From NCBI GenBank assembly GCA_027382625.1, contig JAJKFJ010021923.1:124001-188000 (forward strand): a DNA stretch of 64,000 nt, given 5' to 3'. Made by a program: the position numbers and the translations under genes. Every line of letters starts with the position of its first letter. The stretch's first letter is position 1. This document shows, piece by piece, positions 45,825-58,076 of the stretch. The notes under the pieces are model-generated. The model ran no database searches. It was not told the DNA's origin and was given only the letters and a program-made list of their open reading frames with translations. Origin of the DNA: Tetmemena sp. SeJ-2015 (lineage: Eukaryota > Ciliophora > Spirotrichea > Sporadotrichida > Oxytrichidae).

Positions 45825-46675
45825 TCAGTTTGAGGAGACAAAAGCTGGCTGTAATTTCAAACCTAACTTGCAACCACTTTTATTTCCTGGTCATTTTAAA
45901 GGATATCGCAAATTGTCTAAAATTAAAATTAGAAAACGGTAGCCTAAAAGAGAGATACTTACATAATCCTTGGTGATAGAATACAAATCGTTCAAGAGAA
46001 TATCTTCGATTTTAATCTTGACATCTTGGCTTTGTTCATTAAACTCATTTTCAATCCTCTTCTTCAAATCACCTGAAATGAAATAAATGATTGAATAAAA
46101 GATATTGCCCGTTTATACTTAATTTTTCAGTACTGGCTAGAAAGCCAATTTTTACTTTAAGCAGTCACTGCTTTTAGTCTTTAAAGAATTTTAGAGTTTT
46201 ACTAGTAGCATTTGACTTAGCCTTGATTATGAAGGAGGACGATCCCTTCATTGAGGGATTTATAAATAAGTAAAATTACCATTAAATTGTTTTACCAATA
46301 CTCTGCTGGCAAGGATAGCTTACAGTACAAAGTTTTATCATGGAAGACAACAGTTTCATTCTCATTTGTTCAGGCTTTACAGAAACAAACTTAAATTTTT
46401 TATGGAAAATTTGGGGTGAACGGATAATACTTACTGATATTTCGATCTTAAATCTCAGACACAACAATGTGTTTTCTTAGGCTAATTTAAGGGATTTCAA
46501 TCTTAGCAAATATTCTGATTCGCTTTGTTTGAACTATGGGTGGAATGCTTGCTTATTGGGGAATCAACTGCCCCTGGCTGGGATTTAGCAAAGCTTACTG
46601 CATAATCTGATGTTCTATTGGAATCATATGCTATTGGTATGAATTAGAAAGTTGGAAAATTTGATTATGATCCAT
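45825..46675 (-). CDS. unrecognised protein with intron and IES
   Basis: ATG 46675-46673 (MDHNQIFQLSNSYQQHMIPI). The first segment continues LLNPSQGQLIPQQASIPPIV, QTKRIRIFAKIEIPQISLR and KHIVVSEIQDRNIS. An IES 46394-46433 (pointer ACTTA) joins RNIS to KFVSVKPEQMRMKLLSSM. Then SMKGSSSFIIKAKSNATSK and, after another break, GDLKKRIENEFNEQSQDV and KIKIEDILLNDLYSITKDY. A probable GT-AG intron of about 115 nt follows, and PAFVSSN with TGA 45827-45825 ends the gene. Family not recognised. Confidence 0.55.
46394..46433 (-). other. 40-bp IES, pointer ACTTA
   Basis: ACTTA at 46389-46393 and 46429-46433 (TAAGT on the coding strand). Excision joins SEIQDRNIS to KFVSVKPEQ in one frame. The left edge reads GTAAGTATT on the coding strand, so it mimics a splice donor, but intron removal would give the wrong frame. 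Confidence 0.65.
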
Positions 46676-47068
46676 TCCGTTACAAGGTTTCTCTCAAATC
46701 AATCTCAAATTTTTAATATTATAGCCATGGATTCATTAAAATTATAAATTAAAAAAATCATCTTAAATAAAAACTATAGACTTGAATTCAAAATTATTGA
46801 AATGATATTACATAAATTTTGGATAAACTTATTAGTAAAATAGCACTATCTATTGAGTAAATACAAATTCTATACTAGATTTAAAAGATTTCATAATATG
46901 TTGTCTATATTTAAGTTTATCTTTAAGGACTTGATGTTTAACAAATTTATTATTATTTTATTAATTTTATGATTACAGCTCTTACTGAACTCTTCCACTC
47001 TACTTCCTAATCAATTTGATTGAGTTAAAAGAAAAACTATTTAAAATTCTTGAAGACAATTATTAATT
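46676..47068. other. AT-rich gap without supported gene
   Basis: Downstream of NSF and upstream of the minus-strand unknown gene. Very AT-rich, no coding frame seen. Confidence 0.45.
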
Positions 47069-49804
47069 TCAAAAGTGATGAACTGCTCTTAGACTGTCTA
47101 GAAATACCTCACTCTCGATTTAGTTTCCTTTCTTGCTATTCTGAAGAGCGAGTTCAATACTGAGGACCATATCTTTAATGGGGATTCCTCCCGCCTCTAT
47201 TATTTTTTCCCCATCACAGAGGTCTGTGCAGATCTTATTCACCTCTTGCGAAGAGGCGTTGAAGTTCGCAAAGATTGACGATATTTCCAACTTGAATTTA
47301 ATGGATGGAACATTCAAGCATTTCGCAAACATAATTTTTATTCTAATTTAATGAGTAGATTTAATCATTCTGATATAACTAAAATTTAATTTCTAAATGA
47401 GTTTATTTTTCTATAAAATTAAGGATTTATGATTAATAAGTTGAATTAATTACATATTAAAAGCATACGTTGAAGCAGTCGACCACTTCCATTTCTGATA
47501 AAATTGATCTCATACTGGTGGTACCAATTATCATGAGTTTTCTGTCTGGATTAGGAGGCTTCTTCTTAATAAGCACAAGTAGAGTTTAGAGAACTGCGTT
47601 TGAAAATCTAGGTCCAATATGAATGAACTCAATCAGTCTCTCTATGTCGTCAAGTAAATTTAAAAGCTATACTTATAATACATTTTATCAATTTAGAAGA
47701 GTATACGATCAAGCTGAGTGGAGACTTATAAGCATCATCAAACATTTTCACAATTGCTGCAATCTTGCCTGCCTCACTATAGCCTACGAAATTCTCTGGT
47801 GAGATCAACTTCACAAATGGGAACTAACTCTCCAATGCAAACTTTGCAGCTAAAGCAGTTTTACCGCACCCATTCTTAAAAATCTAAAAAAGATAATACT
47901 TGCCCTCAAGTAACACAGTAAGCAGAGGAGTATTCTTCGAATTTCTAATCTCTTGGATGAAGTTAAGTCCAGTCTTGAATAGCTCATCAAATCTCTGTCC
48001 ATAGTGATAGAATCCTCCTCTCAAAGAGTTTGAAAGATTGGTGTTGTCAATACCAAATGCAGGCTTGATTTCTTCTAAAGCAAGTAGAAAATCTGCCATC
48101 ATAACTTTCTTATTAGGATCTCCTAAGGTTTCAGTTCCTTGTGCAGTTTCCTTTCCTCTCTTACCACTGGGCAAAAATAAAAAAGGGCTTTGACTTTGAG
48201 TCTTTAGGATTAGATTAACCAATTTAGCTTAAGTCCAAATCCTTAAATAGTGCAAATGAAGTTGCTGATCTGCAGACTGCTTCAATTTCAGCTCCTGTGT
48301 AGTTCTTTGTGATCTTTGATAGTTCATCTAGATTCACATCATCTGCAATCAAGTCATTCGTTTTCATGTGCCTTGTGTGGATCTCAAATATCTGTCTTCT
48401 ACCTTTTTCGTCGGGTAGACCAATTTTAATAGAGAAGAGTGATTAAATTTCTAGATGGATCTCAAGTCTTCCAGGTCTGAGCATGGCCTCATCTATCATA
48501 TCTTTACGATTAGTCATACCTATGACAAGGATGTTATTCAAAGAGTCAACTCCATCCAACTTTGAGAGCAACTGGTTCACTACTGTCTCATGAACACCTG
48601 TTCCAGAGTTGCCTGAAGCTCCTCTTTATCTGCAAATTGCATCTATCTCGTCAAAGATTATGATATGCAAGTTCGATTCATCACCTAACTCTTTCATGTC
48701 CTTTTCAGCATCCTTGAACAAATCTAAACAAAATTGAAATGAAGAGAATAATCTCTTATCTTCTTTTCTGCTTCTCCTACGTATTTATCAAATATCTCAG
48801 GACCGTGTACTATCTTAGGCTCATGGCAATCTAGAGCTTTGGCTATCTAACGAGCGATCAGGGTTTTTCCAGTTCCTGGAGGCCCATATAGAAGCATTCC
48901 TCTCACATGCTTCATTCCATATTTGTCTATTATGTGCTAGGGATAGCGACGAGTATTGAAAGCTCTTCTGAAAATTTCTTAAAACTCTTTGTCTAAACCT
49001 CCGATTCCAAGCTCTTGGAAATTGAAATTTTTCTTGAAGATTATAAGGAATAATAATTTTCAAATATTAGATTTTCTTCTCCTTAACTTTATCAGAAATC
49101 AACTTCAGCCCCTTTCTTTGAGAGCTCACGACTGCAAGATTGAAAATAGTTTGAGGTTCTATTACTCCATAATTGAGGCTACTGTTACCTTCTCTCAGGG
49201 ACTCAAAGTTGAGGACTTAGAGTTTAAGATATATCTCACCATCTCTCAAAGTCTTAAAAGAAGTTTGAGAAACTTAAATTCAAAGTAACTGGGATGATTT
49301 GGTTAATATTGATGTACTTGAAACCTTCCATTACTACTTTTCTAAGTTACTACTCTATCTCGTTCTCTTTGAGGGAGTAGCTTCCGCTTTAGTCCTTCTT
49401 GATATCCTCATGAATAAAGAGAGACTCAACCGAAAGTTCAATAGAGTTGAGTGGATTCGGGTTTTGCGTCATCTTAGTAATTGGAGCTAGCTTAACCTCG
49501 AAGGAATCAAGCTTTGAAACTTTGAGAGTGTCTCTGTGGAACACCGACAATCCTATCTCATCATTCTTCAAGTTTTCGCAAATCTCGAGTTTCAAGTAAA
49601 CAAGTAATAGAAGATATTCAAATTATAAACACTCTTGATATCTACATAGAGTGCCTTTGATCCTTTAGAACCCTCTTGGTAGATTTTCATTTCTGAAAAC
49701 ATGCCGAAGACCTAGGCATTTGCATACACGCTTCCAGTCAAAGCGTAGTCATTGCTCGGTAGTGCACCGGCTTTGAAGGTTAAATTTCTTCCAGTCTTTT
49801 CCAT
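47069..49804 (-). CDS. NSF: N-ethylmaleimide-sensitive factor (NSF), AAA ATPase
   Basis: Hexameric ATPase that disassembles SNARE complexes after vesicle fusion. ATG 49804-49802 ([20 protein letters not shown]), N domain ([30 protein letters not shown]), then D1: [29 protein letters not shown] (Walker A), [17 protein letters not shown] (Walker B), [38 protein letters not shown]2: [20 protein letters not shown], then DDIERLIEF and [12 protein letters not shown]. The C-terminal part reads [19 protein letters not shown], ending DSLRAVHHF with TGA 47071-47069. IESs include 47878-47901 (pointer CTT) inside the D2 P-loop, one near 47660-47700 with a TA pointer (SLIV to LDDIER), and others near 48430, 48720, 49040-49330 and 49590-49620. 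Confidence 0.95.
47878..47901 (-). other. 24-bp IES inside the NSF D2 P-loop, pointer CTT
   Basis: CTT at 47875-47877 and 47899-47901 (AAG on the coding strand). Unremoved, the text is [19 protein letters not shown]; removed, it is LLEGKNGCGKT, the proper Walker A sequence. The frame is kept either way, so only the motif reveals the element. Confidence 0.78.
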
Positions 49805-49961
49805 TTTATACGAGTCAGCTAAAGTTTACTTATCAAATCTTTATTAATTCTATCATAATATTTTGCTTTTATAACTTTCAAATTTTAGTACTAGAGGGGA
49901 AAAGAGAGATAGATAGATTATAACTCTTAAAGAGATATGAAATTAGTGATAAAGAAGGCAA

Positions 49962-52900
49962 TCATTTCTTTTGCTGGTTATTTGCAGATGGATTTTGTTG
50001 TTAGTAGGGAGGGTATTGCTGAGGCATTCCCATTTATCCGGGAGGGTATTGATAACCCTATCCCAGTGTTTTTAAATTTCTAATTTGGATAAATAAGTTT
50101 AGGGGTAATAGCCGGGAGGAGGTTAGTAGCCGGAGGGGGAGGCTAGTAGCCAGGCATAGGTTGGTAGTAGACTAGCCCTGGGGGAGGAATTTGCCCCATC
50201 ATCTGAGGCATATATAAACATGAGTATATATCCACCTTAGGGAGGAATTCCTGGATTACCTTGTGGAGCCATCATCATCTAGTTAGGATAGGGTGGATAC
50301 TGGCCAGGTACATAAACCGATCTGCCGGGTCCTCCAGCTGCCTGAGGCGACTGCATTCCAAAGTTTTAGCCTGGATTAAAGTTGGCACTCTGGCTCACAC
50401 TTATACCAGGAGGCTGATAGTTAGCCTATTACTATTTAAAATATAAAAGATTATAAAGAAGAATTTTAAATAAAAAAGAATACTTTTTAGGTACATAAAG
50501 TATCTAAATTTGTGGATATAATGGATTTAACTAATGCTTAATGAAGAAAATATGAAACGATAATAATCTGATAATACTACTGAGGTTGTTAGGGGTTGTG
50601 ATTATTTGAAGCATTCTAGCTCTGATTTATAGGTACAGGTTGGTTATAAGGAGGTTAAGACATCATAGAGGGCTGCTGAGGCTGATTATTTATATGACTT
50701 TGAACTCCCTAAGGGGGTGGATTGTTCTATGGAGCTTTATAATAAGTTTTAGTTATAAAATGATATTTTTTGGAGCAACATAAGGTTGATTGATTGGGGG
50801 AGGGTTTAGGTTTAGTTGCTGCATTGATTGCTGTAGCTGTTGCTTTGCCTTCTTATTAGAATCTTCTATTTGCTGTACCATGTCCTAATTACAAATAATT
50901 ATTTTATTATATTTAGCATCATCCTAAGCTTCTAATTCTCTGGAGGCTTTGAACCCAGAAACACTAAAGATATTTTATAAAAATAAAGATAACTTACTTT
51001 GAACTGAGTTTGTTTAAATGATCATTCAATCCCACGTGGAAGTTATTTCCTTGCTTTAAACTTATAACCAAAATTAAGAAAAATTAATTCAACTTCAAAA
51101 ATATATAAGTCTCAATTTTACAAATTATTTCTATCCTTGTTTAAAAATATAAATTTAAGAAAGCCATATTTTTATTTCAAAATAAGATTCAATTTAAATT
51201 TATATCATTTAAAGATGTGGAATATTTTAAGCAAATTAAATTACTTTTTTAAATTAATTTTATTTAAATTCGTAATAAATATAATCTCTACATTTAAATT
51301 GAGATTAAAATTTAAATTTAGATAAGTTTAAGAAACCCATCAGCTCCTTCACATTTAATTTTAATTAAAGAATTAAGTAAATTTTATAATGCAAATGAAA
51401 ATATTATTAATAATTAATACTCTCTATTTAAAAATACCAAAGTTGAAGCACTCTTGAGAGAGAGAAAAGATTTCTATAATTATCTTAAGTTAATATAGAG
51501 CAAATATCATAATCAAATAAATACTTATTTTTCCAATCTTATTTTTATTTTTCGATTGTGAATTTTCTATTTAAGTATAATTTAACATAATGAAGCTTCT
51601 CATCAAGAGATTTCAAGAACTCTATTACTCCTTAATTTTTAGAGAGTCTCTCCTAGTCAGAGAGTGGCTAGGCCTGAACATTACTGATTCCCAAAGCTTT
51701 GATCTGAGTTTCAATTTTAGCATTGATCTAAAGTCTTTGGCTTTCAAGGTTCTCCCATTGAGAAAAGATCTCCCTGAAAGTACCCTCATGCTATAAATAA
51801 TATCTGAAGAGGATGTTCTTGTCTTGTCTTTAACTCATTAAAAATCTAATTTTCTAATTTGCAAATAGTTAACTGATGACATTCTAGATTTCGTCTAAAT
51901 TGATAGAGTTGTGAATATAGATAACCGCTCTGTTGAGAATTTCATTTCTCTGTGGCTGGATCTCACTATATATTTATGTGAAAAGTTTATTCAGCTCCTA
52001 TCTAATCATCTCGTTCTGAGGATTATTATTAATCTCGACAGGCACCAATTCATTAGCCTTTGCTTCCAATTACTCAACTGAGAAGTTTAGAATTTAAAGG
52101 TCCTCCTCCTTTTCTTAGAATTTAGATTTTATCTTCTAATCTGTCTCCTCTGCTTACACTGATTTTAAAAATTAACAAATTTTTCGAAAAAAATTATAAC
52201 AAATTTATTTTATTTTAATTTAATAGATATTTTCTTTATGAATTTAAGCAGTAAATATTTACCTAATTCTAAAATAGTTAAATTTAAGGAATTAATCTCA
52301 GAATAATATAGAAGTGATTTAATAAATCTAAAGATTTTCTAGAAAACTCTTCGATTTGGAACATCAAGCTTTAATTCATGACAGCCGATTCTGCTCTGAT
52401 CCATCTCTCTTTATGCTGCTCTCTGAATTTGTAGTCTTGCTCACCCTCCTCTTCCAAGCTTTTCTTCATTTCTTATAGCATTTAGTTGTTAGTCTCTTTC
52501 AGACCACCTATAACCTCTAGCTAGGTTCTAATTGAATCAAGACCACCTTGACTCTAAAAAGCTCTAAGTGCATCCACTTAGCTTTGAGGAAGTTTTATCT
52601 TCTCTTGCTGGTTTGCCTTTGGAGGATAAGTCCCAGCCATAATTTCTCTCACTTTATTGCTGGCGATAAACTGCTCTTATACTACATTGATAGTTCCCTC
52701 TCCTTCAAAATACGGATTGAATATGTTATTCAAAAACTGCATCAGCTCCATCTTTATTTGGTTTGTCTCTGGCGATACTACCATCTTTAACTTAGAATCT
52801 ATAGATGAAGGCTCATCAAGCAGGTTCTAGAAGGAGTCTAGCTAAACCAAGTTGTGAGGATCTATCTTCGGAAGTTGATCAATGGGGAAATCTTGTTCAA

Positions 52901-54304
52901 AGTAGATTGACTTGTTCAAATTCACTGCTTTTTCCTTTAGTTGGTAAGCTTCAGATAGTTTTTTGTGGAAATTTTCTGAGAAATTGGCAGTCATACTAGT
53001 GACCAAGGGCTTTACAGATTCCAAAATTTGAATAGACTTTGAAAGGGAAGTGCTATGCATTTGGCACAACCTGCGCCTTTCTCAGTCGTATTTTTGAATT
53101 CCTCTTAGCCGAGTAGGAGGTAAGAGGTCGCGTTGAAGTATTCAGCATGATACTGTTGTATTTTAAGGAAGACCCCGCCTTGGGTTTGTCTGATTCCTGC
53201 ATTTACACATCCCGAGGAGTAGGCGTTATGGAAGTAAATGGCAACTTATTGAGCAATTTTGCAGACCACTCCTGGCTTGAGTTAGTTATCAGTCGCCTTC
53301 TTGTAAAACAGATATTAGGCCTGCGCCAACATCAGATTCTTCAGCATGCTTAGATTCTCAACAGAAAAGTCTCCTCCGTTGCTTTGATTTAAACGCCACT
53401 TTAAATTTTATTGGAGAATAATGATAGCTCGAGAGTTGAGGGTGAAGTTGAGATAAATTTTAAAATTTATCCCCACCTGGTAAGAGTGACTTGATTTAGT
53501 CAAACGCCCAAGCTGCCTGTTAAAACATCTTGCTCGCTTCTTTGATTCCTTCACCAGACAAATCCATATAGCAAGCCTAAAATATTATTAAATTGATTCA
53601 AATAAGGTTTACTGTTCTGGAGCACGCAACTCCATAGTTATAAAGAGCAGAGAGAATATCTTCGTAAGGAGATTCAGTAGATTTCTTTAAGTTTAAGAGT
53701 GTATCATAAACCATTATTCAAAACATTATTAATATATAAAAGCCTAATTTAAGTTTGCCATTCATGCTTTGAATTAACTTATCCCTAAAATCTTTGTAAT
53801 TATAGCGAATCTTACCTGAACATTTCCATATTTGAAGCTAAGCAAGAGAGAGTGCTGGATCCTGAAGAGACTAAAGAAGAGTTTTAAGGCTAAGGTTTCT
53901 TACTCTAAATAAAGGCCTTTAAATTTGTTGATTTGGATGAGATCATTCTTGACAATCTGAATTTGATTCATTTGATCTCTGACCTCTTGAAGTCTCATTA
54001 TCTCTGGAGCTATCTATCCCCATGTCTCTTCACCTGTGGACAAAATTATTAATCAAAATCTTTATAATTTAAAATAATAAATAATAATTAAATGTTTTTA
54101 CAATTAAAAGTTTTCCCAAAGAAAAAATGAAATTTTATTTTTGTTTTATTTAATTTCTTTTTCATTTAAAATGTTTTGCAAATAAGAAAGATCGTGAGTT
54201 AAAGTTGAAATGAAGTTTGGTTTACCATTAGAGACGATGATGGCATTTCTATAGTGAGGAATGAGATCTGACTTTTCGCAAGTTCTAAAATCTGGACTGA
54301 TCAT
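49962..54304 (-). CDS. ALIX/BRO1-domain ESCRT-associated protein
   Basis: ATG 54304-54302 (MISPDFRTCEKSDLIPHYRN). BRO1 domain about 54.3-52.3 kb: ACYMDLSGEGIKEASKMFQQ then AAWAFDQIK, SMLKNLMLAQAQYLFYKKAT, YHAEYFNATSYLLLG, EAYQLKEKAVNLNKSI and LPKIDPHNLVQLDSF. V-domain-like coiled coil 52.2-51.6 kb: QILNFSVEQLEAKANELVP, ELNKLFTQIYSEIQPQRNE and REIFSQWENLESQRLQI. After an AT-rich gap (about 51070-51590) it continues NNFHVGLNDHLNKLSSNVSG and MVQQIEDSNKKAKQQLQQSM, then a Pro/Gln-rich tail (IPPPGLVYYQPMPGYQPPPP) to TGA 49964-49962. The domain order matches ALIX/PDCD6IP, which links ESCRT-I and ESCRT-III. An intron (about 50960-51000) and an IES at 50736-50776 (pointer TGGAGC) are seen, plus other breaks. 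Confidence 0.85.
50736..50776 (-). other. 41-bp IES in ALIX tail, pointer TGGAGC
   Basis: The 6-bp repeat TGGAGC at 50730-50735 and 50771-50776 (GCTCCA on the coding strand). Excision joins INQPYVAP to QNNPPPQGVQ. Confidence 0.8.
51070..51590. other. AT-rich block inside the ALIX gene, probable large IES
   Basis: About 80% A+T with no coding frame. It separates the end of the V-domain coiled coil (SLDEKLHYVKLYLNRKF) from its continuation (NNFHVGLNDHLNKL). Pointers were not resolved. If it is not an IES, the Pro-rich part would be a separate gene. Confidence 0.5.
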
Positions 54305-54705
54305 TAAGATGTTGAGTTTATGACAAAAAAATGTAATCCTTTTTGTAGGAAATTATTATATTCTGATAATTTATTATAAATATAAATCAATAATTATATA
54401 TTTTGGGCCGAAAATCACTCTATGAATCTTTATCTATCTTTCCTAATTCTATTTTTGCCAAAAATAATGCATAAAATAAAAAAAAAAAAAAAAACAATAA
54501 TTTTAGAGAACATATGAAAACAAAATTTTTTAAAAAATATTTTAAAATTTGCAATATTTTTTCCTCACTGAAAAAAATTTTAATCCTCAGTTATCGATTA
54601 TAAAAATGGGAATCGTGATAAAATTGTATCAGATGATAAGAAATAGCATACTAAGTAAGGGTATAAACTAAAGTATATTATTACATATTATAATAATTAA
54701 CGGTG
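54305..54705. other. AT-rich divergent intergenic region
   Basis: Lies between the 5' ends of the ALIX and small unknown genes. Contains an 18-A run near 54480 and other homopolymers. No gene seen. Confidence 0.5.
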
Positions 54706-55233
54706 ATGAGTTCCTCTATTGATAATACATAATCGTCTTAAGTCGAAGTAATAACTCAGCTAAATTGCGAAGGCCAACCAAGTGGCGGCCTCGCCTCCGA
54801 TACTTCTTCTCATCCTTAGGGCATTGATCTGCAACAAGTATCTTCCCTTCTACAACCCTTAGACTCAGAAACTGCCTCTATCTTGGCTAGCAAGAGCTTT
54901 GCGGGCCCTAACTTTATGGAGGGTAACTAGGCTGCAAATGGAATGCAACAAGGAATCTCCGCGAAGCCGACACTCTAACTCGATAGTGATTAATTTGACA
55001 AACTCATTCAGATAATTTTTCATAATGTATCAGATCTTAGCTCAAAATGTAAGTGAGATGCTCTTTCTTGGGATTTTCTGCTTCTTTTCTTGAATTTCTG
55101 ACGAATCTGTGTAGGGCCTCCCGACCAAGAATCCTGTGCTGCGGTTAGAAGTTATTCCTATGAATCAGGAGTACCTGGCTTCCCATCCTCGAAGTTTTTC
55201 ATTAAATCAGTAGGACATCGAAAATGTAAGTGA
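54706..55233 (+). CDS. unrecognised 153-residue protein with one intron
   Basis: ATG 54706 (MSSSIDNTQSSQVEVITQLN). Exon 1 ends at 55048; a GT-AG intron 55049-55114 (66 nt) follows, and exon 2 runs in frame to TGA 55231-55233. Text: CEGQPSGGLASDTSSHPQG, LLQPLDSETASILASKSFAG, DSDQFDKLIQIIFHNVSDL, then after splicing SSKWPPDQESCAAVRSYSYE and GFPSSKFFIKSVGHRKCK. Exon 2 is also open in another frame (LPTKNPVLRLEVIPMNQEYL), and its 3' edge AATGTAAGTGA looks like a second donor, so the C terminus could differ. No family recognised. Confidence 0.5.
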
Positions 55234-56441
55234 TGGTGGTACAAATAATTTTTGCTATTCTGCTCATTATGAACCACTTTAAATTTAAGATAACAAAGGT
55301 GGCTATCTAAAATAAATAAATTTCTAAAGATTGAAAGAAAATTAGACGCCTCTATAATAGATTTAGATCTTAATTCAGGGAGAGAGCTTAAATTATAATC
55401 TGAAGGAAGAATCTCCTTCGTGTCATAATATTGTTTTTTTTATTCCTTAAATAGTTCCTTTTAAATTGAAATGGAATAAAATTTTTATTTAAAAATACAA
55501 GTTCCTTTACTTGAAATCGTTTATAAATATCTTCATTCCACTTACAAATTTCCCCCCACGTATATATACTTTTTTTAAGTTTATAATATTTTAATTTCCC
55601 TTAATTTTAATAAATATTTTATTATCTATTAAGTAATAATGAGGTATTTCTAGCACACTCTTTTTTTCCTTCTTCTTTATTGAAATCTGATTTTGTTTAT
55701 AGGTTTTCAAAGTTTTTGGAGAAATTCGTGAAGTTATTGTAGAGCCATCTTAAGGCTATGCTTTAGTAACTTTTTCAGATATTATATCAGCTTTTCTCGC
55801 CTAGCAGTCTATAAATTTAATTAAATTACAATTTTAAAGAATAAATGTTTTTTTTTTAGAAAAAGACTTTTTTTTTTAAAAATTTTAATAATTATGCCAA
55901 TTTTATTTGATTTAAAATTAATATAAAAAAATGAGGGTTAATCTTAAAAAAAAGATTAACCAAAATAGTTACAATTTATCAATATTTTATTTTTAGTTAT
56001 TTGAAGTCTCTCAACAATTTCCATCTCAACAAGTTGACTTTTATGCTTTTTTTAAGTACAATGCCTAATTGTCGGTAAAATGGCTTGCCCAAAAAGCTAT
56101 TGCAACATAATAATCCCCAGAAAAACAAAATCCACCTTTCAACAGCAAATTAGAACTACTACCCTCCCTAGTACTATGGCTAGTCCTATTCCCCTCAACA
56201 AAGGTTCCATATTGTTATAAAATATATAAATTAGAATTGTATTTAAATAATTATTACTTCTCTTTATCAAAAAAAAAAAAATGCCTTATTCCTTATTCTT
56301 GAAAAAAATAAATTAAAAATCTTTAGTTTAAAAGTAATGTTTTATCAGAAATAAAAGTAAGGTAAAATCTTTAATCTGTTGTATTCTGACAATAAAGTCT
56401 TGATTAAATATATTTATAACTTATCATAAACTTCAGCAGCT
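55234..56441. other. long AT-rich region without supported gene
   Basis: 1.2 kb with poly-T and poly-A runs and no TGA-free frame of coding character. A short GC-richer patch at about 56030-56210 shows no recognisable feature. Confidence 0.45.
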
Positions 56442-57680
56442 ATGACTTAGTTTGGCTCTCAAAACGTGTTTTAAACACAAGGCTTTCCAGCTCAGCCCAC
56501 ATCTTTGGGAGTTTCTTAATCAGCTCCCTCTTCCATGTAGTAACCTATACTATAGCAGCAAAACTCTTCATAGAGCAGTAATCCAAACGTCAATGCACCT
56601 AGTTTTGTACCAAGCTAAGGCTATAACAAGATGATGCACATGCCTATGGCTTACAGCAACTAAGCCATGATGGCCCAGCAAATGCAGGATGAGAATATCA
56701 AGTACACATGCAGGTTTGATATTCAAATCGACAATGATAAGGAGTTTTTAATGAAGTATTATAAATTAGTAGGAGTTTTAAGTGGCACGTAGATTGATTG
56801 GTTCTAAGGGATGCAACATGAAGAGAGTCATTGAGATCTGTTGTAAAGGAGCATCCTTTGAGCAGCAATAGGACATGGTCAAGCTTAGGTTACGTGGAAA
56901 AGGCTCAGTCATTAATTATTCATGATAATGATTTTAATATTTCTATGCTCTGGCTTCAAGGAAGGTCCTAAGCAAGAGGAAAGTAACGACCCTTTGCATT
57001 TATGCATAAGCTCTCGTTTCTACGACAAGTATCAAGTAGCTTGCAACCATGTTCAAGAGTTGATCATGAATGTCTACGAAGAGTACAAGAGATTTTGTGA
57101 GAAGAATAAGAAGGAGCCTCGCCAGGATCTCACAGTCAAGAAGATTGAAACAGTAACTGGTAGGAGATCTGTTCCTCAAAACCCTCCTCACATCTTCCTT
57201 CCATAAAACTAAGGTGGTCAACCAGTTTAAAACTCTCAAGCTCCTCTCAATACCATGAGCAATAATTACCATCCTCAAAACTACTCTTCGAGCAACTCTA
57301 GCTATTTCACTCCCCAGTAGCCTCTTCCAGGAATAGCTTCAAACTCTATGTCTATGTTTGGTAACTATCAAAATTCTTAGCCCTTCATTCCTCAAAGGTA
57401 CTCAATGAACGAGCCAGTTAGCACTCTCAACTCACTTGCACAGACTATGCTCGAATTCTAATAGCAGTAAATGCAGCAACAGCATTAAGATAACAACTTC
57501 GGAGGCCAGAATATGATGGGAGGAGTTGCTCAGAACAGATCTCAAAGCTTTAGTTATCAGTCTCAGCCTGATCAATCAAATACTTGGATGAACTTTTAAA
57601 TGAATAATGTACCCTAGTTCTCTCAATAAAATAGTAACAACAACAACACCATGAGTATCAATCAGCAGCAAGCTTAATGA
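56442..57680 (+). CDS. KH-domain RNA-binding protein, KHDC4-like
   Basis: ATG 56442 (MTQFGSQNVFQTQGFPAQPT), stop TGA 57678-57680. After a Gln/Ser/Met-rich N terminus comes a KH-type domain: YTCRFDIQIDNDKEFQVARR, RLIGSKGCNMKRVIEICC, VKLRLRGKGSGFKEGPKQEE, NDPLHLCISSRFYDKYQVA, CNHVQELIMNVYEEYKRFCE. The GxxG loop is GSKG, and the RGKGSGFKEG element is typical of the KHDC4/SF1-like KH class. A long Gln/Asn/Ser-rich tail follows. Likely role: RNA processing or mRNA binding. Two IESs: 56749-56779 (pointer GAGTTTT) and 56907-56950 (pointer GCTC). A further open piece (HPPSGVVASNTYYNNYSTT) to 57815 might be more C terminus. Confidence 0.82.
56749..56779 (+). other. 31-bp IES, 7-bp pointer GAGTTTT
   Basis: GAGTTTT at 56742-56748 and 56773-56779. 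Excision joins DNDKEF to QVARRLIGSKG, restoring the KH domain start. Longest pointer found in the window. Confidence 0.9.
56907..56950 (+). other. 44-bp IES, pointer GCTC
   Basis: GCTC at 56903-56906 and 56947-56950. Excision joins LRGKGS to GFKEGPKQ across the conserved KH loop. Confidence 0.88.
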
Positions 57681-57817
57681 GCAATGATTTGAGAAAATCA
57701 TCCTCCTTCCGGAGTCGTTGCTTCTAATACATATTATAATAATTATTCAACCACTACTTAAACCCATCTTCTTGTAGTAATGCAAAGAATATCTAACTAT
57801 AATTCCTCTCTTCAAAT

Positions 57818-58076
57818 ATGACAAACCGCGAGAGAAGAAGTGATCAGAGAACTCTATTCAGTTTGAGAGTTAGTAGCATTTCAAAGAAAAAGACTTTTCA
57901 AAAAGTTATTTTCGATGAAACTGAAGGCTTCTAAGCTTCTGAAGTAATAGCGATAACTTGAATAAAGCTTAATCTCAAGAATAGAGAATCAAGCGATTGA
58001 GGAACAGCTTATTTAAATACATTCGCATTCTTTCTTTGAGCAGCTTCTCTAGTATTTGTCTTATTTATTGTTTTGA
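57818..58076 (+). CDS. small unrecognised protein
   Basis: ATG 57818 (MTNRERRSDQRTLFSLRVSS), basic, through FQKVIFDETEGFQASEVIA to a TGA at about 57959. An overlapping frame continues RQLEQSLISRIENQAIEEQL and HSFFEQLLQYLSYLLF to TGA 58074-58076. The two frames probably join near 57930-57945, where a GCTTCT repeat occurs, but a clean pointer was not found. Family unknown. Confidence 0.4.

Noticed and set aside
51590..51796. Plus-strand ORF MKLLIKRFQELYYSL
   Set aside because: The minus strand carries a continuous coiled-coil frame of the ALIX gene through the same bases, with far better protein character.
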